Shown here one piece after another: positions 48,501 through 59,800 of a stretch of DNA of 64,000 nucleotides (position 1 is its first letter; each line of letters opens with the position of its first letter). A program made the translations under genes and the position numbers. The stretch comes from Filobasidium wieringae (lineage: Eukaryota; Basidiomycota; Tremellomycetes; Filobasidiales; Filobasidiaceae): NCBI GenBank assembly GCA_001600055.1, contig BCIV01000011.1, positions 186,001-250,000 of the forward strand. Reading direction: 5' to 3'. A model generated the notes under the pieces. It did no database searches and had not been told where the DNA came from. It worked only from the letters and a program-made list of their open reading frames with translations.

Positions 48501-49775
48501 GCGAAGCACAAGTACTCGTTCGATATGTGAGTTGGTTCGATGTCTACTAGACGCAGGAAACGACTAAAAGATCCTTGTCGTCTCAGCGTTGGAAACGAAT
48601 TGACCCCATCCGCACGATACGACTTCAAGTTCAAGGACTACGCTCCTTGGGTTTTTCGTGAACTAAGAGAAGACTACTTCCACCTGGACCCCGCGGACTA
48701 CCTGTTGTCCTTGACGGCCAAGTACATTTTATCAGAACTCGGATCGCCAGGGAAATCGGGATCATTCTTCTATTTCTCGAGAGATTATCGATTCATCATC
48801 AAGACGATCCATCATGCGGAGCACAAGTACCTGAGGTCGATCCTCAAGGATTACTATGAGCACATCAAGAACAACCCTCATACCTTGATGTCCAGGTTCT
48901 ATGGTCTTCACCGAGTCAAATTACCGCGAGGCAGGAAGATTCACTTCGTCATCATGAACAATCTGTTCCCACCTCATCGAGATATCCACGAGACATACGA
49001 TCTCAAGGGTTCCGCTATCGGTCGCGAATACCCGGAAGAAAAGGCCAAGATCAACCCGAAAGCCACGATGAAGGATCTCAACTGGTTGCATAGAGGAAGA
49101 ATGTTCGAACTGGGGCCAGAAAAGCGAGCGTTGTTTGGAGAACAAGTCAAACGAGATCGGGATTTCCTCAAACGTATCGGAGTGATGGACTACTCGCTGC
49201 TCATCGGGATCCATAATATGGAACGAGGCAACAGGGACAATATTCGTGAAAACCAACTCAGCGTATTCCAGCCTAAGGTAGACACGATGGTCCGAAGGAA
49301 ACCTAGTTCGGTCAAAGGAAACTCAGATGCCGCAGCTATGAGGAAGGCGGTCCGAAGATCCGATCCCAAAGCCCTCACTTCCGCTGTAGCCGAGTTGCCG
49401 ACATCCGATTCGGCAGATCGAAGGCATTTCTTGTTCTACCAAGATGAAGGTGGATTGAGAGCGACCGATGAGGCGAATGAAGCGATGGACATCATTTACT
49501 ACTTGGGCGTGATCGATATACTTACGCCTTACAACATGACCAAGAAGCTAGAACATCTCTGGCGGAGTCTGACTGAGAAGGATAGGGTAAGTCTAATCGT
49601 CTCCCATGCCCGGACACTTTCCACTGACAGACGGCTTTATCTTCATTAGCATATGGTTTCTTGTGTACCACCTGATGAATACGGCGACCGATTCTTGGCT
49701 TTCCTTGTCTCGTTCTTCAGAGACTCCGACCCATCCAAGCGACCCCGAATGGAGCTCAAGCCCAAGACGGAATGA
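45562..49775 (+). CDS. MSS4: Phosphatidylinositol-4-phosphate 5-kinase
   Basis: Makes PI(4,5)P2 at the plasma membrane, controlling actin and cell-wall signalling. The N-terminal two-thirds (45562 to about 48290) is disordered, rich in Ser/Asn/Gln, with an Asp/Ser/Glu patch and a QN repeat at 47735-47766. The catalytic domain starts near GNLIGEDHVNYVLMYNMLTG and shows GKSGSFFYFSRDYRFIIKTI (nucleotide loop and lysine), YDLKGSAIGRE, MDYSLLIGIH, and the IIYYLGVIDILTPYN block with the IxD motif and activation loop. It ends PRMELKPKTE. Introns lie near 46352-46490, 48390-48447, 48529-48585 and 49587-49650. The start is the first ATG of the frame; a second Met lies five codons later. Confidence 0.93.
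47735..47766. repeat. 6-bp repeat (cagaat), about 5 copies
   Basis: In-frame microsatellite encoding Gln-Asn repeats in the disordered N-terminus of MSS4. Confidence 0.85.
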
Positions 49776-50892
49776 TAACGACAATGACCAGGAATGATGG
49801 ATAGTACCGGTTACATTAGACACGCATATTTACAACCCAATACCCTAGCTCTTTGATTGTATAATATCCTACCTATCCTAAGGAGATATCTGCCGATTAC
49901 GTTCGTTTCGTTAATTTGTCTGAGACGCGGACCTCCAGCAGAAGAAAAAGGCATTGATGTGTCGCGATCGTTAGCACTCAGCAGATTCGAGGTTTGTGTC
50001 CATCCGGTAAACATAAGGAACACAAAGACCACAATGCTGCTTTCACCACAATCTGCTCGACAACATCAAATCATGGCTTGTATGGACGGCCTCCCGAATG
50101 TAGTTCGACTGTTCATAGTGGACTGGCTTGTTCTGGCACCTGACTCTGATCTAGCCTCGCCTTCACCTTGGCGTCGTCGTGATTGAACTCCAGGGAAACA
50201 ACGAATTTCAACAATCGCACGGGTCATCTAGAGATATTTTCGGTAGGGAACATATCGAGTCCAGGACGTACGCTTGTTTAGTGTGACGCTAAGAATATAA
50301 TTGCACATACACTACTCGACTTGATCAGGCACACAGTCGACGCATGGTGTTTGTGAGTTCTGGCAGATAGGACGGCCGTTGATGGAATCAGCTAATGACA
50401 CTTTTATTCTTTCTACGAGATGCGACTGTCGGTCGGGGACTCTTTGTGTTCTAACAGTCCTTGTGAATAGCTCCACGAGAGTTACCAAGTGATTACCGAG
50501 TACTGTTAACGTACCGATCCGTCAGGCTCTAGTCGGTTGAAATAGGAGTTCGTGGTTGATAGATAGGTATCATGTCAACTGCTATCATCGCTTTCAAGAC
50601 AATATCCTGCAGCCTTCCGATAGCACCACCTACAGTTGTTGATCAGCGACGACGAACAGTTTGCAGAAATTGGCAGGCCTGAAACGCGGATGGTGAAGCG
50701 GAAGCAAAATGCGGGTATCCTTTGGCGATCAAACAATCGATTCACTTGATGACCTATGTGACCTACCTCAGCACTTTTCAAAGGCAATATAATTAATGGA
50801 ATTGAGCTTTGCTCGCTTAAGTCAGACACAGATAGAATCGACAATCGATACGTTTAGCTCTGCGCTATGTCAGCAAAGAGAAGCGGCTGAGA
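49776..50892 (+). pseudogene. Gap with possible decayed F-box gene
   Basis: No intact gene. At about 50073-50186 the plus strand encodes MDGLPNVVRLFIVDWLVLAP, which resembles the F-box start of the next locus (LPVEIYFIILDWLVELN); the frame stops after about 35 residues. It may be the remnant of a duplicated F-box gene or an unrecognised first exon. The remainder of the gap shows nothing. Confidence 0.3.
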
Positions 50893-52206
50893 ATGACTTC
50901 TTCTAACGAACTTCCCGTTGAAATCTACTTCATCATCCTGGATTGGCTAGTCGAGCTTAACTCGGAAAGCCTTCGTGAATGGTATGGTGCGGAGGAAAAT
51001 GCAAGAACACACATCAGGGACTATGATGCATTGTCACAGACTAGTCGCCAATGGGAGCAATGCCTTGGGGATGACTTCTGGAAGAAGCGGTGTTCGGACT
51101 TCGGACATGGGATGTACAGGTTATCTAACATATCTCGTGACATTTCTCGTGCCAATACCAATACGGGGTTTGGTAGTGTCAGGCGATACTACTTGTTCAT
51201 CCTTGCTGTGAGCACCTTGACGGCAACGCGTTGTCGAAACTCCACTGCCTATAACTCACCATCAATTTGGGTTGTGCTCTAGACCTGTACTTCAAGCTAT
51301 CCTATTATGAAAGATCTCGATGTTAGGGGAGACATCGAAATCCCACATCTCGATGCCAGGGGGAAAGGACTCATGGCCATCAGAAACCGAGCGCTTTCAG
51401 ATCATTGCGATTGGACTAATGTAGTAGGCCACGAAAATCTCAGGCGATTGTTACTATCGCCAGCTCTCAAGGTGGTTGGAATCACAATGGCTCCATTTGG
51501 TCAGCTAGATCCGTCTGCTAGCAAGACCTTTCATCCAGAACTGAGTGTGAGCCACATTCCCCACAGTGCCTTTCCTGCCAGGCTTTGGAAATCTATTCGC
51601 GGTACGTTCCGCTAAGCCCATAGCCCAGAAGTCCTGCTCAAGTAGCTACATTATCACACTATCAGGCAAACGTAGATGGTGTATGTGTAGGAGATGTTCG
51701 AGATGGTGAATGGCATAGCACCGCGTATCGTCTGGCCAATAACTAATACACCCTGCACGGTAGCGATCGTTAAATGGTTCGGTCTTAAACACACCGTGGT
51801 CAGGTACTACCACTGACAATCGGAATTTAAGAAAGCTATACCGCTCGACGAGGCTCAGAAAGATCGACTGTGGACGATGTACGGCCCTACTCTTCCAGCG
51901 GACGGATCACGAGCGATGCATCTAGCACAGCGTTGCGGTTTCCTTGACGCTTTTGCAAAGCGAGGCGATTTGTTGCCGTCACGCAATGTGGAGAAGCTAG
52001 AATGGGAGCTAGAGCCCTCATTGCTAAGGCTTCAGTGGCATAACATTCCGGCTACAAGGTAAGTTCCCTCATCTAGCAGAATCATTAGCAAGGGCTCACC
52101 GATGATATTTAGCACATGGCTTCCTGAATTAGTCCGCAATGAATGGTCGAATAATGTTAGTCCGCAAGAGATGGTGACCAGTTCCGTATCAGACAGTGAC
52201 GTGTAA
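50893..52206 (+). CDS. F-box-like protein, poorly conserved or decaying
   Basis: Begins MTSSNELPVEIYFIILDWLV, an F-box-like N-terminus, then YDALSQTSRQWEQCLGDDFW, as in the second half of an F-box. Later open blocks are at 51307-51615 (ALSDHCDWTNVVGHENLRRL) and 51877-52206 (DEAQKDRLWTMYGPTLPADG, GNP-like WHNIPATR, then TWLPELVRNEWSNN), which could be exons joined by introns near 51210-51300, 51600-51800 and 52062-52112. I could not make one uninterrupted frame through all of them, so it may be a multi-exon gene or a pseudogene. The F-box would suggest an SCF ubiquitin-ligase adaptor; the substrate domain is unknown. Confidence 0.4.
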
Positions 52207-52348
52207 AGTTTGCCTCAGCCAAGTTCAGATTCGTCATGACCAGGCTATTAGATGCTAGATGCTAGAATTCAGCCTCCATGTGATCGATTTCCTACATTGC
52301 CTGACTGGACGATTGACGTACCGATACCTCACATCTTTCGAACATAGA

Positions 52349-53955
52349 ATGTCTACCCCTTCAGCTCAGTTAGATGAATACCTCGCTTTTGCGATTGATC
52401 TCGGCAAGAAAGCCGGAGAATTGATCAAGGAGGGTCAAGCCAAACGTTTCGCAAACAAGGCTACTCTCGATACCAAGCAGAATTCGATTGATGTAAGTCG
52501 GAAGTGGCTGGTCGATGCTCCCAGTCTTTCTTGACTCACTTCGTGAATCTCAGCTCGTCACGGAGGTGGACCAGAGCGTCGAAGCATACATCAGTAATGC
52601 TATCAAGGAGAAATACCCTTCTCACAAGTTGTACGTCTCAAACCCTTCCGCGACTGGCTACGTATACAGACTCACTAACGGTGTCTGGATTTCAGTATTG
52701 GAGAGGAGACTTATGCAGCTACTCACGAGATGGAATTGACTGACGAATGGACTTGGATCAATGACCCTATTGATGGTACGTGAGAAGCATATTGATGTTG
52801 GATCGTACTTGCTCATTTCAACGGTCTCGCAGGTACTACCAAGTAAGAGCAAATTGTGTCTGAGGCCTAAAGTATGACTTTGACCCATTTTGCGTGTAAC
52901 CAGCTTTGTGCACTCCAAGTAGGCCGGCCGTGTGGATCAAGCACGAATAGCTGCGAAGCTAATCCACGACATTTAGCCCTCTAGTAGGTTGTTCTATCGG
53001 TCTCGTATACAAGAAACAACCAGTCGTTGGAGTAATTAATCTCCCTTTCCTGGGACAATTGGTACGTCCTTGTCTTGTATATCGACAACAAGGGTGTTCA
53101 TGTTGGGCGGACAGTTCTCAGCTAGGAAAGACGGCGGAGCCTATCTGAACGAGACTGCGCGGTTGCCTTTGACAGGTACTCCTCAGCCTCTGACTGATTT
53201 GAAGGCGTGTATGGTCGCCTCTGAGTGTAAGTGGAGACATCACCGCAAGATTCAGATTGCAAGCTGAATAGAATTCCATGTTGCGGAACAGGGGGATCTG
53301 ACCGTCGCCAAGCTACCATTCAGCCAAAGGCTACATCCTTCTCGAAGTTGGCAGCTGATGATGGCTCAATGGTCCATGCGATCCGAGTTACCGGTGCTAC
53401 TACCGTAACTCTTGTTCAGGTCGCTGCTGGCCAGCTGGATGTTTACTGGTATGTTGGGTGACTGTCATGCGGTATCATGCAATCTCACACGTGCGTGATT
53501 CAGGGATGCTGGCCCATACGCCTGGGACGTGGCCGTAAGTTGAAACTTTCTGGTAATCATCCTAATAAACGTTGCTGAAAATGTCGATATCAGGCTGGGA
53601 TGGTCATTGTCACTGAAGCCGGAGGTTTCTTTACGGGAGGAAAGAAATCATTCGAAAGAGGAACGGATGATCTAGGGAAGATCATGATGAGCAGGAGATA
53701 CTGTTGTGTAAGGGCAGTACCTCCTACTGAGGTTAGTAACTCCACGAATCTTGAAGTTTATTGAGGGTTCGATAGCTAAATCCCAATCATCAGTCCGAAT
53801 CGTCTATGGCTATCCAGAAGCGCTTGGTAAAGGATCTTTACGACGGTAAGTCTGCCTGCGATACGACACCTAAACACATCACTCAAGTATCCCAATATTC
53901 CTCAGTTGTCGACGAATGGACCAACGATACTATGGAGGCAGATAACCTGGAATGA
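52349..53955 (+). CDS. Inositol-monophosphatase-family protein, copy 2
   Basis: Mg-dependent phosphatase family; substrates include inositol monophosphates. Inferred exons: 52349-52492, 52554-52630, 52696-52775, 52833-52842, 52904-52918, 52977-53061, 53115-53226, 53292-53448, 53504-53534, 53594-53731, 53794-53845 and 53906-53955. Metal-site motifs: IGEETYA, WINDPIDGTTNFVH (built through the 10-nt and 15-nt micro-exons) and WDAGPYAWD. Compared with the paralogue at 9391-11005, the exons of 80, 10, 15, 85 and 31 nt have exactly the same lengths. This copy has an extra C-terminal pair of exons ending TMEADNLE. The start is the ATG giving AQLDEYLAFAIDLGKKAGEL, alignable with copy 1. Confidence 0.9.
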
Positions 53956-54277
53956 AGCAGCTGAACGCCGTCTGCCTATATGTAGTCTCAAGGTAAAGCT
54001 GAAACATGAATAATGCTCCTGATCAATTTCAGACGCCTTAAGAGGTGCTTCACCTTGACCTCAACCTTGTGTAGCTAGCTAGCTGTCCATCTTCAGCAAG
54101 CATCCTGTTCAAGAGCGGATCGATATTATATTAGAGATATTAGGGCATAGTGGCAGCACCAGACACGTGAAACTTTGCGATGCACTACTGATTGATGAAT
54201 CATGCCATCATGTCGTATTCAATTCAGCGATGCATGAAACTCAATAGACCTTATCAAATCTTTTCAAGTCACACACG
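53956..54277. other. Intergenic between phosphatase copy 2 and RRG9
   Basis: About 320 bases, tandem orientation, AT-rich; no feature seen. Confidence 0.5.
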
Positions 54278-55663
54278 ATGTTATTCTCTCGTGTGTTTAT
54301 AATCCCCGCCTCCCTCACGCCGGTCGCCCGACCGTTCCACAGCTCGTCGAGCGTTGCGAAGAAGTTCAAGCCTCAAAAACCGTTTCTCCTTCCCGGCCAA
54401 ACGTTGAGCCAACAAAGAAACGCACGCAAGACTGCCGAGAGGATTAGAAAAGGAAGTGAACGAGCTGCCGCTAGGGGTCTAGACGTTTCGAGATCGAGTA
54501 GACCAGGAGCTGGAACGGCCATTAAGAAGAGGTTCAAAGATGGTAGAGGAATCAAGGATGATGACGAGCAAGATCATACACCTTACGGATTGCGGACAAG
54601 ACCATCTTCGGAGAAGAGCTTTAACAACTACGATTCCGCACCGCAGTACGAGGGTCAAAGCCCTACTGCGCATCACGTCAGGAGAGATATCCCAATTTCT
54701 CGGCCGTCAGCTTCTCCTTCTATCCCATTCGGTCTCACGCATCGAATGCCATCCCCCTCCGCTTCAACCCGTCCCAACTCCCCCAAACCTATTGTATTGC
54801 CGACCGCACCAAAGCCTAAAGCATACAGCGACTTCCACCTACCCGTGTCTTCTTGGTCCTCAAATTCCCTCGTAACAGCCGACGGTTTGTTACCTTCTGC
54901 TCGATTCAGCGTGAAGAACCGGTTGAAGAAAGCTTTGAAGCCTGAGGAGCTGAATGATGGATGGGATTTGGAGGACGGCATCTTCACGAACGACAGAAAG
55001 CCAACGACCTCAAGTACGCCAGCGGTCAGGGGAGCGTTCTCCTCGACTAGACCAAGGAGGGAAAGAAAAGATGGAGGTCTAGATTGGAAACGACCGTCCG
55101 ATGAGGAGTATGCGAGATACGGACGAAAGCGATTCGATCGGGATGCCTCGCGAGAAAGACCTAGAGGGAGGACGGATAGGCAAGACGGGAGACCGAACTC
55201 TATTCAGCGGGAAAGACCGACAAAGGCTGGAGGGTTCGGATTGAAGAGAACCGCAGATCGATCGGAAGAACGGAATGCTCCTTTTAATGAGGCTGGCGAG
55301 AGAAGGACAAATGACTTTGACCGAACCGAGCCGACTAGGAGGTTCAACTACCCATCACAACCCAAGATCCCCTCCGACCCTTATGATTCCCGCTCGAATT
55401 CTGTCTCCGGACCAGCAGCTTCCTGTCCTACAAACTCTCCTAGCACTTCTCCGACAAAGCCAACGGACTCGTGGTCCCCCACTAAACGCCTCTCAAGACC
55501 TGCTATGGCATTGATCCAGCAACTACACAAAGAAGACCCAGTCACGTTCGACAGGTTCTATCTAAGTCAACAGTTTAAGATCTCTGTGGAGGCTGTTACG
55601 AGAATTCTGAGGAGTCAAGGGAAATGGATGAAGGGGGATGACAAAGGGGAGTCATCGTCGTGA
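54278..55663 (+). CDS. RRG9: Neugrin/Rrg9-domain mitochondrial protein
   Basis: Single exon, 461 residues. The N-terminus (MLFSRVFIIPASLTPVARPF) is a mitochondrial presequence. The middle is basic, Arg/Ser/Pro-rich and low complexity. The C-terminal block LSRPAMALIQQLHKEDPV followed by FYLSQQFKISVEAVTRILRS and KW is the Rrg9/neugrin helix-turn-helix-like domain. Yeast Rrg9 is needed for mitochondrial genome maintenance and respiratory growth; the animal homologue acts with mitochondrial rRNA assembly. It is longer than the yeast protein because of the linker. Function beyond family is inference. Confidence 0.82.
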   Translation: MLFSRVFIIPASLTPVARPFHSSSSVAKKFKPQKPFLLPGQTLSQQRNARKTAERIRKGSERAAARGLDVSRSSRPGAGTAIKKRFKDGRGIKDDDEQDHTPYGLRTRPSSEKSFNNYDSAPQYEGQSPTAHHVRRDIPISRPSASPSIPFGLTHRMPSPSASTRPNSPKPIVLPTAPKPKAYSDFHLPVSSWSSNSLVTADGLLPSARFSVKNRLKKALKPEELNDGWDLEDGIFTNDRKPTTSSTPAVRGAFSSTRPRRERKDGGLDWKRPSDEEYARYGRKRFDRDASRERPRGRTDRQDGRPNSIQRERPTKAGGFGLKRTADRSEERNAPFNEAGERRTNDFDRTEPTRRFNYPSQPKIPSDPYDSRSNSVSGPAASCPTNSPSTSPTKPTDSWSPTKRLSRPAMALIQQLHKEDPVTFDRFYLSQQFKISVEAVTRILRSQGKWMKGDDKGESSS

Positions 55664-55815
55664 AGCAACTGGTGACGGATTGTATTGATTAGGGATACAC
55701 TGTGATACATGATTACGGTCATGCTTCCGTTTGCGGGTATGTTCAAATTAGGGTGATACAACGAAACTCCATCTCTCCACGTCCGCTCGCTTAGGATGAC
55801 CTTCTCGTCCCAATT

Positions 55816-56307
55816 CTAAATGGCTAATAACCTGGCATCCTTGCTAGGGTCAAAATGACCCGTCGTGACCCGTCTGGGTAACATCTTCATTGTCTGTCCA
55901 CGAGGTAGAGGAACTTCCGATTGCGGAATAGACGAGGTGGTTGGGAGGTTCGGAGTTGTTTTTGAAGTGACGCCTAGGGTTGGTCGAGGGGCAGGTGATG
56001 TTGAAGGGGAAGAGTTCGAGCTGGAAGGAGTCAGGATAGGGGAGGACGATAACGATTGAGCTATGATGATATCATCGATTAGCTGTTTATCCTTTCGGCT
56101 GATAATACGGTCCTCCGACTTACTGTGAAGCTGATCAGCATAGAACTCCTCCGGTCCGTCTCTGACGAAATCGTGGGTCCCGTCACAGCTTGAGAGCAAC
56201 AGGCTCAGCTTGCGCTCCATGTGGCCAAAAGCAGGCATTTGTCGTTTGTAAAGAGGAGAGGAAGTAGAGGCGGAAGCCTGAGTGAACGGGTTGGACATAG
56301 GGATCAT
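55816..56307 (-). CDS. Hypothetical 163-residue Ser/Thr/Pro-rich protein
   Basis: Single open frame on the minus strand, MIPMSNPFTQASAST to SKDARLLAI. An N-terminal half is plausibly structured (MPAFGHMERKLSLLLSSCDG, then FYADQLHSKSEDRIISRKDK, then QLIDDIIIAQSL), followed by a Ser/Pro-rich tail. I do not recognise a family. No signal peptide or membrane span. The Met at codon 4 (MSNPF) may be the real start. It converges on RRG9 with about 150 bases between stops. Confidence 0.6.
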   Translation of the reverse strand: MIPMSNPFTQASASTSSPLYKRQMPAFGHMERKLSLLLSSCDGTHDFVRDGPEEFYADQLHSKSEDRIISRKDKQLIDDIIIAQSLSSSPILTPSSSNSSPSTSPAPRPTLGVTSKTTPNLPTTSSIPQSEVPLPRGQTMKMLPRRVTTGHFDPSKDARLLAI

Positions 56308-56855
56308 GACGAGAAGGTATCCTTCTGTGTTTGTTGACTGTACGCTCTGTAAGTGTAGTTGTTGTCTATTGGATTTGCAGCTTTGAGGATGATTATCCGA
56401 GATTATCAGTGGCGATCTGTTTGTTTACGATGTTTGATCGAGACGATAGAGAGAGATAAAAGTGATGATGCTTCTTTGCTTATATCCGGTTGCAAAAATC
56501 TAAAGGCATCGATTTCATCATCTGGCCGACATCTGCTTCCTACTTGTACCCACGTTCTACTTATATCGTACTCCGTTCAGAACCAGGCTTATCCTTCCCT
56601 ATCCGCTCAAACACTAGATCGCGCCGTTTGCGGAGAAGAGATAAACGGAAGACGCGTTATCACGGAGACCCCGCGTGTCTGCGCTCGGTTTTACTCGGAG
56701 TGCAAAATCAGCCAGAGGAAGCCATTCTCTGAACATGCTGGACACGTGGGTTTCCTTCCAAGTCTATTGTAGCTGACACCACGTTGGTGATCATCAGCTG
56801 TAAAGCCAAGAAAGTGATATATCCATGTCGTCATGTACAAGCAGAAAGCGAGCAA
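56308..56855. other. Intergenic between orphan ORF and SEC24
   Basis: About 550 bases. A plus-strand ORF (56359-56772) is open but shows no recognisable motif and lies antisense to the presumed leader of the orphan gene, so I leave it out. Confidence 0.45.
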
Positions 56856-59800
56856 TCAAATTAACCCATTGATCCGCTGAAAAGCCATTTTGTCGTCATT
56901 GAGGAAGTCTTGTGCCAAAAAATGTGTCTGATCACGAAGATCCGTTCACCTGATTAGCAATGTGAATCAGTTCCTCTTTCGTGTGATCCATCGTAATCTG
57001 CATCGCATCAACTCACCTTGTCCTTGAGTAAAGCCAGGAACTGGGAATAGCTAGCAGTCTTATCGACCCGATCCTCCACCAACAAGCTCAAAGCCCAATT
57101 CTTCAATGGAGGCTCAGCATCCGCCTTGACCACGTAAAGATGTGGCCAGTAGGGGTTCCGTCGAAGCTCCCGTGTCTTTCCAATGATCGCATTGATTCGC
57201 TGTGAGAATTGGTTGTCGAGTTGTGGTAACGTGTACTAAGTGGACCCAAAAAGCGTTTAGTCATAACTCCCAGATCTGGATCAACAAGAAATCATTTAAC
57301 ACTCACCTTTCCACCCTTCAACTCGGCATATCCGTTCAGCCCGAACACATCCATGACCAACTGAGGCACCGCCTCCATTCCGACCCACAAAAACATGTTC
57401 TGTCCATCTTCAATCAGGTATAGACCGTGCCTCTCCAACCTCTCACTGGTCAAGTTCATGCTTGGAGGGAGAACAATTCCTTGATCTCCTACCGTTCCGG
57501 CCTGTTGCGAAGCAGATGAGGAAGATCAGCTACCGTCTGACGCAGTGTCGAGCTGCAGACAACTCACTTCAGCTGGCATGTTATGTAACGAGTAGAATCT
57601 AGGGTGGAGGTAAGGGATCAACGATTCAGTTGGTAGAGTGCTGAGCAATGCGTGCGCATAAGCTCGGAGATCAGGTGGGATCTGAGAGCTCTCCCTGAAT
57701 CCGACCTGGAGATAAACAAGACGGCTCATATGAGTCGCAGTTGTGCGTCACAAAGGCACGTAAATGAAGAACTTACATGCTTGATCATGGCACAAGCCAA
57801 CAGAGGCATCAATTTCAAGTTATCCGGTACGGTCAACTGAGCACTCGCTCCAGAACCAGCGGAAGTCATGCTATCCTTGTAAACTTTCAAAATGTCTACG
57901 ACCTTGTTGATAACTGCATCCCTGGCATCCTCCAGTTTAGCCGACATCGCCCTTTCCACAGCCTTGTTCGCCAAAAGAGTCATGATCGCGTTCTGGTCTG
58001 CCGAAGCAAAGATCTCGGACATGCTCGTCGTGGTAGGATAGGCAGTGGTAGTCACTCGGATTCGTCTCTCTCCGTAACAGGTCGTGTGAAGGACAGCAGT
58101 TTGCAAGACGACGAATGGCTGGGTCAAAGGATCCTCAATCTGAAGTTCGATGACGTATGATTGATCGATGGGTACGGTAGGCAAGGATAAAAGGTCGGTC
58201 GATCGAGTGAAGAAGTTTCCGTGGAAGGCGGACATTCGAATCCCTGCAAGTTGTCGAGAAACCACCATTAACTCTTTCTCCGAAGCCTTGCTGTGTGCCG
58301 GACTCACCTCGAGATCCACGGACACGGATAACAGCCTCCAACCCAATCGGACTGCTCAAAACAGTTCCAAACTCGGTAGCAAACTTGATAGCATCTTCTG
58401 ATCTCGTAGCGTTAAACCCGGGGTAGTAGTAGACCTGTCCACCAGTGTATCTCGGCAAACAACGCAAACTAGCCACGTCGGTATAAGCCGCAGAGAAGAG
58501 GAACATATCGACCGTTACTTGGTTACGAGCGCAGTCGATCGAGAACGATTTGTAGAACGATGTAGCAGCTTGGAGAAGGGATGATTCCTACACACAAAAA
58601 TCAACATCAGCCAAGCCCAGAATGTACTCGGATAGGAGTCTCGACGGACCTTTCCAGTTCCCAACAACTTGGGATCATCTCGAGCCTTCAAAGCACCCTC
58701 ACCCAAAGTAGGCAAAGTTGCTGTCAGCGTGATGATCTTTCCTCCGATAGTGCCCTATTGAAAATCGAAACATCACTATCAATTCCCCCTCTTCCTTGTC
58801 CACGTGAAAACCCAAACTTACGATCAACTTGTGAGCCGTCTGCATAGCAGGACCCAAAGCGCTTCCCAAGCTCGAACTATCCTTGAACATCTCGCTCAGC
58901 CGTCCGAGGACACTCTCAATAGCTGGTCGGGCTTCCGTAAGGTTGACAAGCAGATCCGTAGGTTTAGGGAGATACACATCGTCAATGTCAGATACGACTA
59001 GCATGGAAGGTTCACTCTCTCCTGCCTGAATAATAGAGATGAAATCGAATCAGAATCGGAATTTCCCCTTGATCAATAATAACAAACAACTTACGGGAAG
59101 CGAAAAGAAATGCATCGATTCCGAAACGGCGATAATTCCCACTTTCGTCCTCTGATCTGCATTAGGTAACCTATCCAAGTTCTCCAAAATGGTTCTCGCA
59201 GCCGTGGCGACCATACCTACGATTAAGGGAAAAGACGAAATGTTCAAGAGATCTCGATGAGCAGTATGAGAGGAATTGCGCTTACCAGACTGAACGGCGT
59301 GCTGCGAAACGTCCACTACAAAGACATAAACCGGTGGTTGCGGTGCTCTGATCATGTACTCCTGAGGGGCAACGAATTCCACCACTCCCGAATTCAACTC
59401 CTTTCGCTGCCATCTATCCGCCGGCTGATTCGTCTGAGAGTCCCAATCGAATAGCTGAGGAACCTCGTTGCTCAGTCCGCACATGCAACATTTCCACCGA
59501 GCACCGGATTCGATGAAGGTTACGAAGGGGTTGATGTAGGATCGACATCGACGACATCGCGCGATGACCGTGTCCGAAACTACGGGGACGGGTTCCTACA
59601 AGTTATAGAACGTTAAAAAGTCATCGGATTTCTTGATTTTGATGAACGCTCACATCGTGCTCCTTCAAACTCCTGTAAGGAGTCAAGACCAGTCCAAAAG
59701 GAACCTTACTCTTCCCTAAAAGACTCGCCGTGGTAGGGATCGCATTGATCGTACACCTCTGATACGTGTAATCCGCATTTGCTCTAGGGTCGTTACTCAT

